The position numbers and the translations under genes are program-made. The notes beneath the pieces were generated by a model. That model was not told the DNA's origin and searched no databases. It saw only the letters and a list, made by a program, of their open reading frames with translations. A stretch of 64,000 bases of DNA from the NCBI RefSeq assembly GCF_000378505.1, contig NZ_KB899994.1:224611-288610 (forward strand), in the 5' to 3' direction. This document shows, one piece after another, positions 56,860 through 64,000 of this stretch (positions are counted from its first letter, which is position 1; each line of letters begins with the position of its first letter). The DNA comes from Modicisalibacter luteus DSM 23508. Lineage in GTDB: Bacteria > Pseudomonadota > Gammaproteobacteria > Pseudomonadales > Halomonadaceae.

Positions 56860-59199
56860 TCAGGGGCAACTCGCAGGGCGTGTTATTGGTGCGAGAATGT
56901 CACTGTGCAGCAACCCCAGTACATGGGCATAGTGCTGCAGTAGGGTGCCGGGCTCACGGTGACCAATCCACTTTGTTACCTGGAGCAGCAGGGTGCCTCG
57001 CGCTAGGGTGTCGTGCCCCTCGGCACCGCAGAAATATGCCAACGCTATTTTCAGTGCATCCTCGCAGAACATCCAGTGGTGTCGGTGTTGTAGCTTCTCA
57101 CCGAAGGCAGGGTTCTGAGCTGCATGCAGCCGTAGCAGTGTCCAGGATACCGCGGCATGGCGAAGCCCATGAAAGTCGATATCCTCGCCTAGCACATAGC
57201 GCATCCATGTAATGACTGGCGTGATCAGCGATTCTCGCGTGTAGGCCGCCGGCGAATGGCGGGGCCCAAACAGCGCTATCTCGGACAGCTGCCATGCCGA
57301 ACACTCCCTTCGCCGTTCCTCCACCCAGCCTCGCATCTGCTCGATGACGGATGGCGGCGCCATGACATGCAGCGCCACTCGGCGCCGGGCAGCTTGGGTC
57401 TTGCCCCCCAGAATCTCGACCCAGCAGGTCGTCCGTCCCTGTTCATCCTCTGGCCCCACCAGCACGTTATTCAGCGTCAGTGACAGCACCTCGGATGCCC
57501 TCAGCCCCCCATAAAAGCCTAGAGCCACGACCAGGCCCATCATCTGGCGGGGATCCCCGTTAGGCACCCGGTCGGTTAATGCATTCCACACGGTCTGCAT
57601 ATGATCGGGCGACAGGATACGAGTCCGCAGCACACTGGGGGCTAGCGTCGAGGCTCCCTTGGGAGGCAAATTGACCCCGTCCAGTTGCCCGTAGCGCTGA
57701 CAGAACGCTAGAAACTGACGAAACGTCCCATGAAATGCCGCGCGAGTAGCCGTTGCCCAGTGAGCACCTGACGCTGCTGCCTCCTGCAACTCCAGTACCA
57801 CCTCATCATCCCAATCGGACAAATCCAGCGCGGCCTCGTGCAGCAGCATGGTGATCGGCGTCAGCCGTGACAGCTGCGTGCGAGCCGTACTCAGCGTGTT
57901 GCCCTCCATACGTAATTGGTGGTAAAGGAAATGCAGCAACCACTGCGGGTAGCTCCCAGCGTGGCCGATCATCCCGACCAGCTGTCCCTCATACGCTTCC
58001 AGTAACTCCTGCATCGGTAGTTCAAGTCGCGCCGAATTGACCTTGTCGCGCCCCAACTGACGCGCGTCGGCCAGGAACTGCTGAAGCATGTTCTTGGCCC
58101 GCCGGGACCAGTCAGGGGGCAGATGCACGGTGGCCACCAGCGTCAAGCCAGCCGACTGGGTCTGATCACCTGGCACCGGCACGGTCGAGGTCACGCCTCG
58201 CATGGCGCTGCGATCGGGTAGCCGACCGAGTTGCTCCCCGGGCGCATACCAGTGCGCCGTTCCGCTAGTTGATAGCAGGGGCACGGGGGTACACGTCGGC
58301 AGGGGATAGTGGCGTAGCAGGCTGGCCCACAGCGGTGGAATACCCCGCATGACCGGTACATGCTGGCTGGCACAGACCAGCGTCGACCAGGTACGTAGAC
58401 GGGCCCACTTGTTGCTGTCGGGAAGCGCCTTCAGCTCTATCAGACATCGCTTCGCCGCCGTCTTCAGTCGGGCGCGCAGTGTCTGAATGCGCTGTGTGTG
58501 GGACAGGTCATGATTCATCGGAACTGCGGCCAGCAGCCATACCGATGACGCACTATCGGCGGTTCGTGCCAGTAACGCTCGCAGCGGTAACCACACATCG
58601 TCCGGCAGATACACTCGATAATGACCCCCATCCGGCAGTCGCTCACCGGGGGCCGAGGGGATCGCCAGCCAGCGCTGGCTCTCATGGTCGCGGGTCAGCA
58701 TCGCCAACGTCCCGAGCATCACCCGCTCGCCCATACCCAGGCGTGTCATCAGCCGGATACTCAATAAAAGCAGCCAGGCATCTTCGGTAGCGGTACGGCG
58801 ACACCATGCCAGCAACTGTCGATCCAATACCATCATCTGCTCGGCGATATCGAGTGCCCGACCGGTCGGGGGGAGCGCGGTCGGGCGATGGGCCAGAACC
58901 GGCTCAGGCATCAGCACCGCCTGCATGCCGGGTACCTGATTCAAATGCTCCAGTACCCGGTTGACGCGTTTTCGCGCTTGCCGATAGGGGATCGGGCGAC
59001 CACTGGACTGTCGCCACTTGAAAAAGTTGGAGATAAGCAGGCCGACCGCCTCGCGATCCAGGGAGACTCCCTGGGTCAGGGTGCCGCCGAGGGTGGCGTC
59101 CAGAATCCATTGTGTGTCTGGCAGGCGCGTGGCCTGAACCAGAGGATGCTTCTCCGCTTGCCACAGCCCGAGTAGCCGGACCGCATTCAGCTGTTCCAT
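56860..59199 (-). CDS. Large tyrosine recombinase, third gene of a recombinase trio
   Basis: About 779 residues, far longer than typical integrases (300-450). The C-terminal catalytic domain has the full set: Arg in GFYGGLRASEVLSLTLNN (about residue 567), Lys in ILGGKTQAARRRV, HGLRHAAVSW (HxxR about 676-679), GHREPG, and the nucleophile Tyr in LLQHYAHVLG (about 757). About 60 residues with a KLQHRHHWMF segment are inserted between HxxR and GH. The N-terminal 500 residues are unrecognised. I start at ATG 59197-59199, with GGGAG upstream, overlapping the middle gene by 13 bases; a longer start at 59247 exists. It is likely the active strand-exchange enzyme of the module. Confidence 0.82.
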   Translation of the reverse strand: MEQLNAVRLLGLWQAEKHPLVQATRLPDTQWILDATLGGTLTQGVSLDREAVGLLISNFFKWRQSSGRPIPYRQARKRVNRVLEHLNQVPGMQAVLMPEPVLAHRPTALPPTGRALDIAEQMMVLDRQLLAWCRRTATEDAWLLLLSIRLMTRLGMGERVMLGTLAMLTRDHESQRWLAIPSAPGERLPDGGHYRVYLPDDVWLPLRALLARTADSASSVWLLAAVPMNHDLSHTQRIQTLRARLKTAAKRCLIELKALPDSNKWARLRTWSTLVCASQHVPVMRGIPPLWASLLRHYPLPTCTPVPLLSTSGTAHWYAPGEQLGRLPDRSAMRGVTSTVPVPGDQTQSAGLTLVATVHLPPDWSRRAKNMLQQFLADARQLGRDKVNSARLELPMQELLEAYEGQLVGMIGHAGSYPQWLLHFLYHQLRMEGNTLSTARTQLSRLTPITMLLHEAALDLSDWDDEVVLELQEAAASGAHWATATRAAFHGTFRQFLAFCQRYGQLDGVNLPPKGASTLAPSVLRTRILSPDHMQTVWNALTDRVPNGDPRQMMGLVVALGFYGGLRASEVLSLTLNNVLVGPEDEQGRTTCWVEILGGKTQAARRRVALHVMAPPSVIEQMRGWVEERRRECSAWQLSEIALFGPRHSPAAYTRESLITPVITWMRYVLGEDIDFHGLRHAAVSWTLLRLHAAQNPAFGEKLQHRHHWMFCEDALKIALAYFCGAEGHDTLARGTLLLQVTKWIGHREPGTLLQHYAHVLGLLHSDILAPITRPASCP

Positions 59200-61559
59200 G
59201 GCAGGCGCTCCCAGGCCAACGGGCGATAGCCGCAGTGGTGCAGCCATTCCGATAGCAGACGGCGCAGTTCGGGCTGTCGACCAATGGCCGTTGCGGCCCG
59301 CGGCGAAGCGAGGCTGCGTCCATGGTGCGCATGGCCGAGCAGCGCATCGACTTCGGCATCTGCTGCTCGCTCTCGCAGCCAGCTGGCCAGCGAGTGACGC
59401 GCCGCGTTGTTAGCCAGGCCGGTCGAGTGCTGCAGTGGTAAAGACCTGAAGTCAGACCAAACCATATCGCGCAATACCAGCCGGCGTCCCCGCCGTGGAG
59501 CCACCAGCCATGCCGGAGTATTCCGTTGGCCGCTGCGCCGATCGTCTAGTGTCAGGCCTTGCGCCTGCAACTGATGGTGTACGGACTCGGTCCAGCGGCG
59601 AAGTTGCTTCAGTCCCTTGCGGATCTCGCTGAGCAACGCCACCACGCGTGACTCGATACCGCGAGCCGAAGCCTTGTCACGGATCCATTGAACATGCTCA
59701 CCAAGACGATTGTGACTGCTGTTGCCGATCGGGCGGGCTCCGGTCGAGAGTTGCCAGGCCAGAAGGTGGTAAGCGGCGACCTGCTGATATAGCTCAGCAA
59801 GACTCTCACGCGGGAAGGGAAGGCCAAGCCACCAACTCGCGACCTCTTGGGCGGGGGCGGCCATCGCCTTGCGTAGTTCGGTGAACGACGCAGCAAATAC
59901 CTCGGGGGGCTGGGCTATAGCGGATCCCATCACGGGGCACCACCCGGTTAGGTCAGACGCGTGATTTTCAGTGCTATCCCACACCGGCAGTACGGTCATC
60001 CCCAGGCTCTCCAGCGTAACATCAAAAACCCGCTGGATTTCGTGACGTGAAAGCTGGCGATAGGCCGCCGGTGCGGCGAGCTCTAGGTCGAACTGCCCGG
60101 AGAGCGTCGCGGCTGCGACATCGTCCTTGGCATGAGGGCGACGCAATAGCCAACTGGTGGCACTCAACCGATGGGCAGTGGGGGTGATCCCCGGCTGATG
60201 ACGAAAGTGCCGGGTCAGTCGACGGTTCAAACGGGAGCGAACCCCTCGGAAGGGCCGGCCGCCCGGTGTCGCCACCTCGGGGTCCGACAGAATTTCCGCC
60301 AACGGGGCAGGCAACCGAAACCGTACCCACTGCATGTCGACGGTGTCTTTGCGTGCACTGGGGCCATTGAGGAGTCGGTAGCAGAGCTCACTACTCTCGG
60401 GATGCCATACCGGTAGATCATCGGATGTCGGCGGCTGTGACGTCGAGCCTGCCTGGCATACGGTGAGAGTCAGCAGCCGACTGACGGGCAGGCCGGTACT
60501 CAACAGCAAAAAGGCAAAGGCTCGCTCCAGCGGCGACAAAGCTATCCTCAGTACATTCCGTACCTGCTCGGGTGTCAATCGAGAGAGGTCGCTCACAGAA
60601 GCCAGGGAGGTTGTGGCTGCGCTGTTTACCCAGCGCTGGACGAGTCGACGATCATCGTCTAGTGTCAGCGCAGAAGCCACCTTGCGCTGTAGCGTTGGCT
60701 GCTCACTGGTCTCTTCGGCATCCGCGGCTACGGTGGGCGTAGCGACATGGCGAAACCCAAGCGCGGACGTTTCGGTGTCTGCCAGCGCATTTGGCGTCTC
60801 GCTCCCTCCAGTCTCAGCCACGGTTGTCACCGCTCGACGCCGAGGCGGGGGAGTTTCCACCATTGCCTGCATGCGGGCCTCATGCCAAGCATCGGTTTTC
60901 TGACGTCGCGCTCTGGTGGCGTTGCCGCCACCGCTGCGTGAGTTGCGTATCAGTTCGCCGGGGCTGAGATTACCTGAGCTAATCTCGATAAAAACGTCGT
61001 ACGCTGCCTGAATCGTCAGCCGTTGGCTATACAGCTCGTCGCTTTCGATGGCAGAGCGGAAGAACGCCTCGGGTGATAGTAGATCAACGTCAGTTGCCTC
61101 GACCTCCGCCTCAATGACGGACATGAGGACGTGGCGGACAGCCAAGAGATGGTCATAGTATTTGCCGCGAGATGTCCTGGTCTCATTGGACAACGCTGAA
61201 AACCAGTCGCTGATCAAGAGTCGTCCCAATGACGCTATCTGGCATGTATCTCGACCGAGCAACCTAGGTTGGGTGATAGCATAATAAACCGGATAAAACG
61301 TGCCGACATTGCTGGGCAGCTGTGTCTCTATCAATCCCTGAGAAGCGAGGGCAGCCACGGCTGCTGTAATATCGCACTCCTCATGGTCCAGCCGGTAGAA
61401 ATCAGCTGCGGTCTGTAGCGCAACTGCGCAGAGCGGGGGCAGGGCGTAATGGACAGTCTGCATCAGCCACTCGGCGTCCTGCGGAGCCAGACTCGCGCGG
61501 TCAATCGCCTGCTGCCACTCCTGAACGAGCTCGCGAGGATAGGGCCGTTCGTCTCGCAT
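59187..61559 (-). CDS. Recombinase-like protein with degenerate active site, second gene of the trio
   Basis: The 790-residue protein resembles a tyrosine recombinase in its last 450 residues: FAFLLLSTGLPVSRLLTLTV (where the first catalytic Arg would sit, displaced), TAHRLSATSWLLRR (HxxR position changed), and LLGHAHHGRSLASPRAATAI (GH present, no Tyr after it). An acidic-poor linker with PPPRRRAVTTV lies near residue 230. It keeps the fold but probably cannot cleave DNA, so a structural or targeting partner of the third protein is likely. Its start overlaps the first gene's stop by one base (TAATG). Confidence 0.75.
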   Translation of the reverse strand: MRDERPYPRELVQEWQQAIDRASLAPQDAEWLMQTVHYALPPLCAVALQTAADFYRLDHEECDITAAVAALASQGLIETQLPSNVGTFYPVYYAITQPRLLGRDTCQIASLGRLLISDWFSALSNETRTSRGKYYDHLLAVRHVLMSVIEAEVEATDVDLLSPEAFFRSAIESDELYSQRLTIQAAYDVFIEISSGNLSPGELIRNSRSGGGNATRARRQKTDAWHEARMQAMVETPPPRRRAVTTVAETGGSETPNALADTETSALGFRHVATPTVAADAEETSEQPTLQRKVASALTLDDDRRLVQRWVNSAATTSLASVSDLSRLTPEQVRNVLRIALSPLERAFAFLLLSTGLPVSRLLTLTVCQAGSTSQPPTSDDLPVWHPESSELCYRLLNGPSARKDTVDMQWVRFRLPAPLAEILSDPEVATPGGRPFRGVRSRLNRRLTRHFRHQPGITPTAHRLSATSWLLRRPHAKDDVAAATLSGQFDLELAAPAAYRQLSRHEIQRVFDVTLESLGMTVLPVWDSTENHASDLTGWCPVMGSAIAQPPEVFAASFTELRKAMAAPAQEVASWWLGLPFPRESLAELYQQVAAYHLLAWQLSTGARPIGNSSHNRLGEHVQWIRDKASARGIESRVVALLSEIRKGLKQLRRWTESVHHQLQAQGLTLDDRRSGQRNTPAWLVAPRRGRRLVLRDMVWSDFRSLPLQHSTGLANNAARHSLASWLRERAADAEVDALLGHAHHGRSLASPRAATAIGRQPELRRLLSEWLHHCGYRPLAWERLPWNS

Positions 61560-62362
61560 TAGCAGCCCTCCGTTTCGATGCCGAGCGTAAACTGTTCAGC
61601 GCCGCGCTCCGCGGCCTGGCTGATTTTGCTGAGGGCGGCGACCATATCGAATTCTGTTTCCGCGCGACTGGTGAATTCCTTAGGGAAAGGATTAGGGGGC
61701 AGGCCAGCGTCGTCTTTTTCGCGGTTTTCCTTTAGATTTTTGCTGCTCACGTCCGAGAAACCATGCGTGGGGATTTTGCGCTTTTTGCGCGGATTGTTCT
61801 TATGAGGCGTGTCGCGAATCTTATCGATCACGTGTTCGATTGAACTTTTGCCAATCTGGGATGCGCTCAGCAGTACGAGATAGTGCGCCAGAGCCAGCGC
61901 TTCTCCATCGAAAAGGGCATCCTCAAGGGTAGATTTGAGGTGGGGGCTGTTTTCGATTTCACGCATTGCGGCCAACCAACACTTTTCACCATTCTTGCGT
62001 TTTTTATAGTAATACATGCTTTGGATGGGGCCGAAAAGGAACTGCCAGAGCAGCGGGGAACCATGCTTCATTGTTTTTGGATCAATGATCCACACACGTA
62101 GGCTGGCCGGAACGACCGGTCCCCGTTTTTTCTGGCCGCTTTTTGGGTAGCCTAGCTGGGCGACCACGGCGTCCCGGTTCAATAATTGCTCGCCGCCACC
62201 CTCCTGGATCAACAATACCGGGGGATGTGTCAGCAGTACGTTTTCTGCAGCAGTGCTCGTGGTTTTAAGAGATCCGCCCAACAACTCTTGGGGCGAGCGT
62301 GTCGCTTCCCGGGCCTCAACCAGGAAAGGATGTCCGGGGAGGGGACGTATGGTGATATTCAT
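61559..62362 (-). CDS. First gene of the recombinase trio, unknown function
   Basis: The 267-residue protein has no domain I recognise. It has a Trp/Tyr-rich middle (GSPLLWQFLFGPIQSMYYYK followed by KRKNGEKCW), then a helical region, a very basic linker KNNPRKKRKIPTHG around residue 190, and a C-terminal acidic-helical end. It lacks recombinase motifs. Position and coupling with two recombinase-like genes suggest an accessory or DNA-binding factor, comparable in role to the small partner in other three-gene recombinase modules. The upstream 380 bases carry hairpins and then the 33-bp repeat array. Confidence 0.65.
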   Translation of the reverse strand: MNITIRPLPGHPFLVEAREATRSPQELLGGSLKTTSTAAENVLLTHPPVLLIQEGGGEQLLNRDAVVAQLGYPKSGQKKRGPVVPASLRVWIIDPKTMKHGSPLLWQFLFGPIQSMYYYKKRKNGEKCWLAAMREIENSPHLKSTLEDALFDGEALALAHYLVLLSASQIGKSSIEHVIDKIRDTPHKNNPRKKRKIPTHGFSDVSSKNLKENREKDDAGLPPNPFPKEFTSRAETEFDMVAALSKISQAAERGAEQFTLGIETEGC

Positions 62363-62713
62363 GTGTTCTAGCTCCTGCTATGCCTGACTGGTCTGGTGGT
62401 TTCGAGAGAAGAAAATACAGATGCCGCTTTTGGGGTCATTGCCGTTAAAACGGCAGTCAGTCCTCGCCAGGCAGTTGGCGGGCTAGAAGCAAGACACGGG
62501 CACGCGTTACGGCCTGGGCTGGCAAAAAGGCATGAAAAACATGCGCTTCGCAGCCCAGAAGTCGCGGCGAGGTATCAAGCTGAAGTCATGGAGTGTCGGC
62601 CGTGCCGCAATCAAGCGATAAGCTGCGGTGGCAAATGACAATAATCATCATATGGCGCTTAGGCCATAGGTGGAGGCGCATGGCCCAAAGGCACATGGCA
62701 AGAATAATACAGA

Positions 62714-62732
62714 AACACGCTCAGCGCGTGTT
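62714..62732. other. Hairpin next to the tandem-repeat array
   Basis: AACACGC (62714-62720) pairs with GCGTGTT (62726-62732) over TCAGC. A smaller GCCGTT/AACGGC stem lies at 62441-62454. Between 62363 and 62747 no gene is recognised. The region should contain the promoter of the trio. Confidence 0.45.
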
Positions 62733-62747
62733 CAGTAAGCGCACCGG

Positions 62748-62894
62748 ATTAAGGCGGCTGGGTTCAATAAGCTCGCCAGAATTAAGGCGGCTGGGTTCAA
62801 TAAGCTCGCCAGAATTTAGGCGGCTGGGTTCAATAAGCTCGCCAGAATTGAGGCGGCTGGATTCAATAAGCTCGCCAGAATTGAGGCGGCTGGG
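62748..62894. repeat. 33-bp tandem repeats with internal hairpin, 4.5 copies
   Basis: Four full units begin at 62748, 62781, 62814 and 62847, and a 15-base partial unit starts at 62880. Copies differ at only one or two positions (for example the base after ATT, and GGG to GGA in copy 4). In each unit GGCGGCT pairs with AGCTCGCC, with one bulged base, to form a stem-loop. There are no spacers between units, so this is not a CRISPR array. It lies 385 bases upstream of the recombinase trio. Confidence 0.95.
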
Positions 62895-63485
62895 AATGCA
62901 ACCCATCAGGTGAACGGCATTCTTAGGACATATTAAATATGACTGATCTACGATGTCAAGAAAGGAGTGCGTTTGTTGGATCATCAATCAAAAAGGAACT
63001 ATCAGCCGCTCGGGTTCATAAAACAGCTGATCAGAGGCTTCACGCCGACCGAGATCGCCGAGCTTGAGGAATCACAGCAGCGAATACATCACGTCACTGT
63101 ACAGCGGCATGGTGTGGTCGGTTGATGCCCACTGGTAGGCGTGACCCAGCAAGTGTCCTTCTACGTCATGCCGGAGTGCTATCTCGGTTCATAACACCAT
63201 GCCGATCGGGCTGACACACTACGTGAAACTTTCTACGCCTCTGGTCTCAGCCAAGTTCGGAGTCGAACGCCTCTTCCAAGCAGCGTTTGCTGCTGAGTCG
63301 ATCCGTACCGTTTGTCTCACAGCTGCTGGCGTGACAGCCCGGCGTATCGCATCCTCGTATTAATGTGCTGCTACAGCGCCGGTGTAGATAGGAAGTCATC
63401 CATCTCAAGGATTTCTGGGAGGGCGGGGGAGCAGCCTCACCGCCTTCCTGACCGTTAGTGTCCGATGACCTCGCCACAAAACCGG
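62895..63485. other. Spacer between the repeat array and the partial integrase
   Basis: No gene of recognised family. A short plus-strand frame around 62970-63125 reads QSKRNYQPLGFIKQLIRGFT and ends early; another at about 63197-63362 encodes about 54 residues beginning MPIGLTHYVKLS. Neither has support. The DNA may be remnant mobile-element sequence. Confidence 0.35.
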
Positions 63486-64000
63486 CTACATCTCAAAAAA
63501 ATCGCCGGCAGCATCCTCGAAGAGATCTGCCACCCGGATATAGCGCTCGAACGTCCGCTGGTCTCGGTGGCCGCTGATCCGTTTGATCTGTACATCGCTC
63601 TTCCCGCGTAGATGGGCTTCGGTGATAAACCCTGCACGGAAGCTGTGCGGGGTATAGCCCTTACCAGCCAACCCTGCTGCCTTCAATGCCTGCTTCATTC
63701 GTACGTACAGCGCTTGGTCGGTCATGCGACCGGCACCAAGTCGGCCAGCCGAACTGACCGTACGGAACACGGCGCCACGCTGAACTCCGCAGGCCTGGAT
63801 CCAAGCCTCCAGCAACCCGACCGGACAATAAACCGTACCCGGCGGCGCCCGCATGAGGCTCTTGGTCTCGATACGTCCGCTCTGGTTGGTCTTGCTGTGA
63901 TGCACCGTGATGATGATGCCCTCCGGTCGCCACTCGATATCGCCCACCGTAATCGCTACCACTTCACTGCGCCGGAACGCGCCATAGAAGGCCAGCGTGA
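63486..64000 (-). CDS. Tyrosine integrase, 5' end beyond the window
   Basis: The visible C-terminal 171 codons form a complete catalytic domain: Arg in LAFYGAFRRSEV, the beta-hairpin Lys region HHSKTNQSGR, HSFRAGF (HxxR), GHRDQRT and the nucleophile Tyr in FERYIRVADLF. The stop TAG is at 63486-63488. It resembles phage- and island-type integrases and is not closely similar to the large trio recombinase, so a second, separate mobile-element module begins here and continues past 64000. Confidence 0.88.
   Translation of the reverse strand, partial: TLAFYGAFRRSEVVAITVGDIEWRPEGIIITVHHSKTNQSGRIETKSLMRAPPGTVYCPVGLLEAWIQACGVQRGAVFRTVSSAGRLGAGRMTDQALYVRMKQALKAAGLAGKGYTPHSFRAGFITEAHLRGKSDVQIKRISGHRDQRTFERYIRVADLFEDAAGDFFEM

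Noticed and set aside
62748..62894. CRISPR array
   Set aside because: The units follow each other directly without unique spacers and no cas gene is present.
62593..62987. Reading frames through the 33-bp repeats on both strands
   Set aside because: 33 is a multiple of three, so any frame without a stop stays open. The products are only 11-residue repeats with no start-site support.

Overview
The window looks like chromosomal DNA of a halophilic gammaproteobacterium, most likely Halomonas or another member of Halomonadaceae. This rests on the GC-rich, gamma-type core genes: a LiuR-type leucine operon, an MvaT-class H-NS-like protein, TRAP transport genes, and a BirA operator at bioA. AT-rich, foreign-looking segments are inserted between them. 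No tRNA, rRNA or CRISPR array was seen.

Layout. (1) 1-5.9 kb: a katG 3' remnant, then an integrase-less integron cassette array (core site plus five attC-like hairpin sites). Its cassettes encode a KAP P-loop NTPase, small membrane proteins, a RelE-like protein and two unknown proteins. (2) 6.0-12.6 kb, minus strand: the complete leucine/isovalerate operon liuA-B-C-D-E, with a perfect 16-bp palindrome in its promoter region. (3) 12.9-17.6 kb: a DUF1326/DUF2182 pair, a purine permease with 8-oxoguanine deaminase, and a His-rich lipoprotein. (4) 17.7-27.6 kb: an AraC regulator followed by a long plus-strand series: TRAP transporter, two histone-deacetylase-fold amidohydrolases, RidA, an ornithine-cyclodeaminase homologue, a DadA-like oxidoreductase and an IlvE-like transaminase. 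This looks like import and catabolism of an acylated amine or amino compound. (5) 27.9-30.3 kb: bioA with a BirA operator, an mvaT-type gene and a small unknown gene.

(6) 30.5-48.4 kb: a Wzx/Wzy-type surface polysaccharide locus. It holds two Wzz-like proteins, an ops (RfaH recruitment) element, ugd, rmlBDAC, wzx, two sulfotransferases, wzy, two glycosyltransferases, an epimerase and a PglC-like phosphoglycosyl transferase. Its centre is AT-rich and littered with IS481, IS110, IS30, IS630 and IS5 relics. (7) 50.8-56.3 kb: cysD and a cysN-cysC fusion preceded by an IS630-transposase-like HTH gene, with a divergent SLC13-type anion permease. Together with the sulfotransferases, this suggests dedicated sulfate import, PAPS synthesis and sulfation of a rhamnose-containing polysaccharide.

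(8) 56.9-64 kb: a three-gene, translationally coupled recombinase module on the minus strand (267, 790 and about 779 codons), a 33-bp hairpin-forming tandem repeat upstream of it, and the C-terminal part of a separate tyrosine integrase running off the window. The trio plus repeat array is the best candidate for an under-described mobile system. A published three-gene family, gamma-mobile-trio (gmtXYZ), should be compared first.
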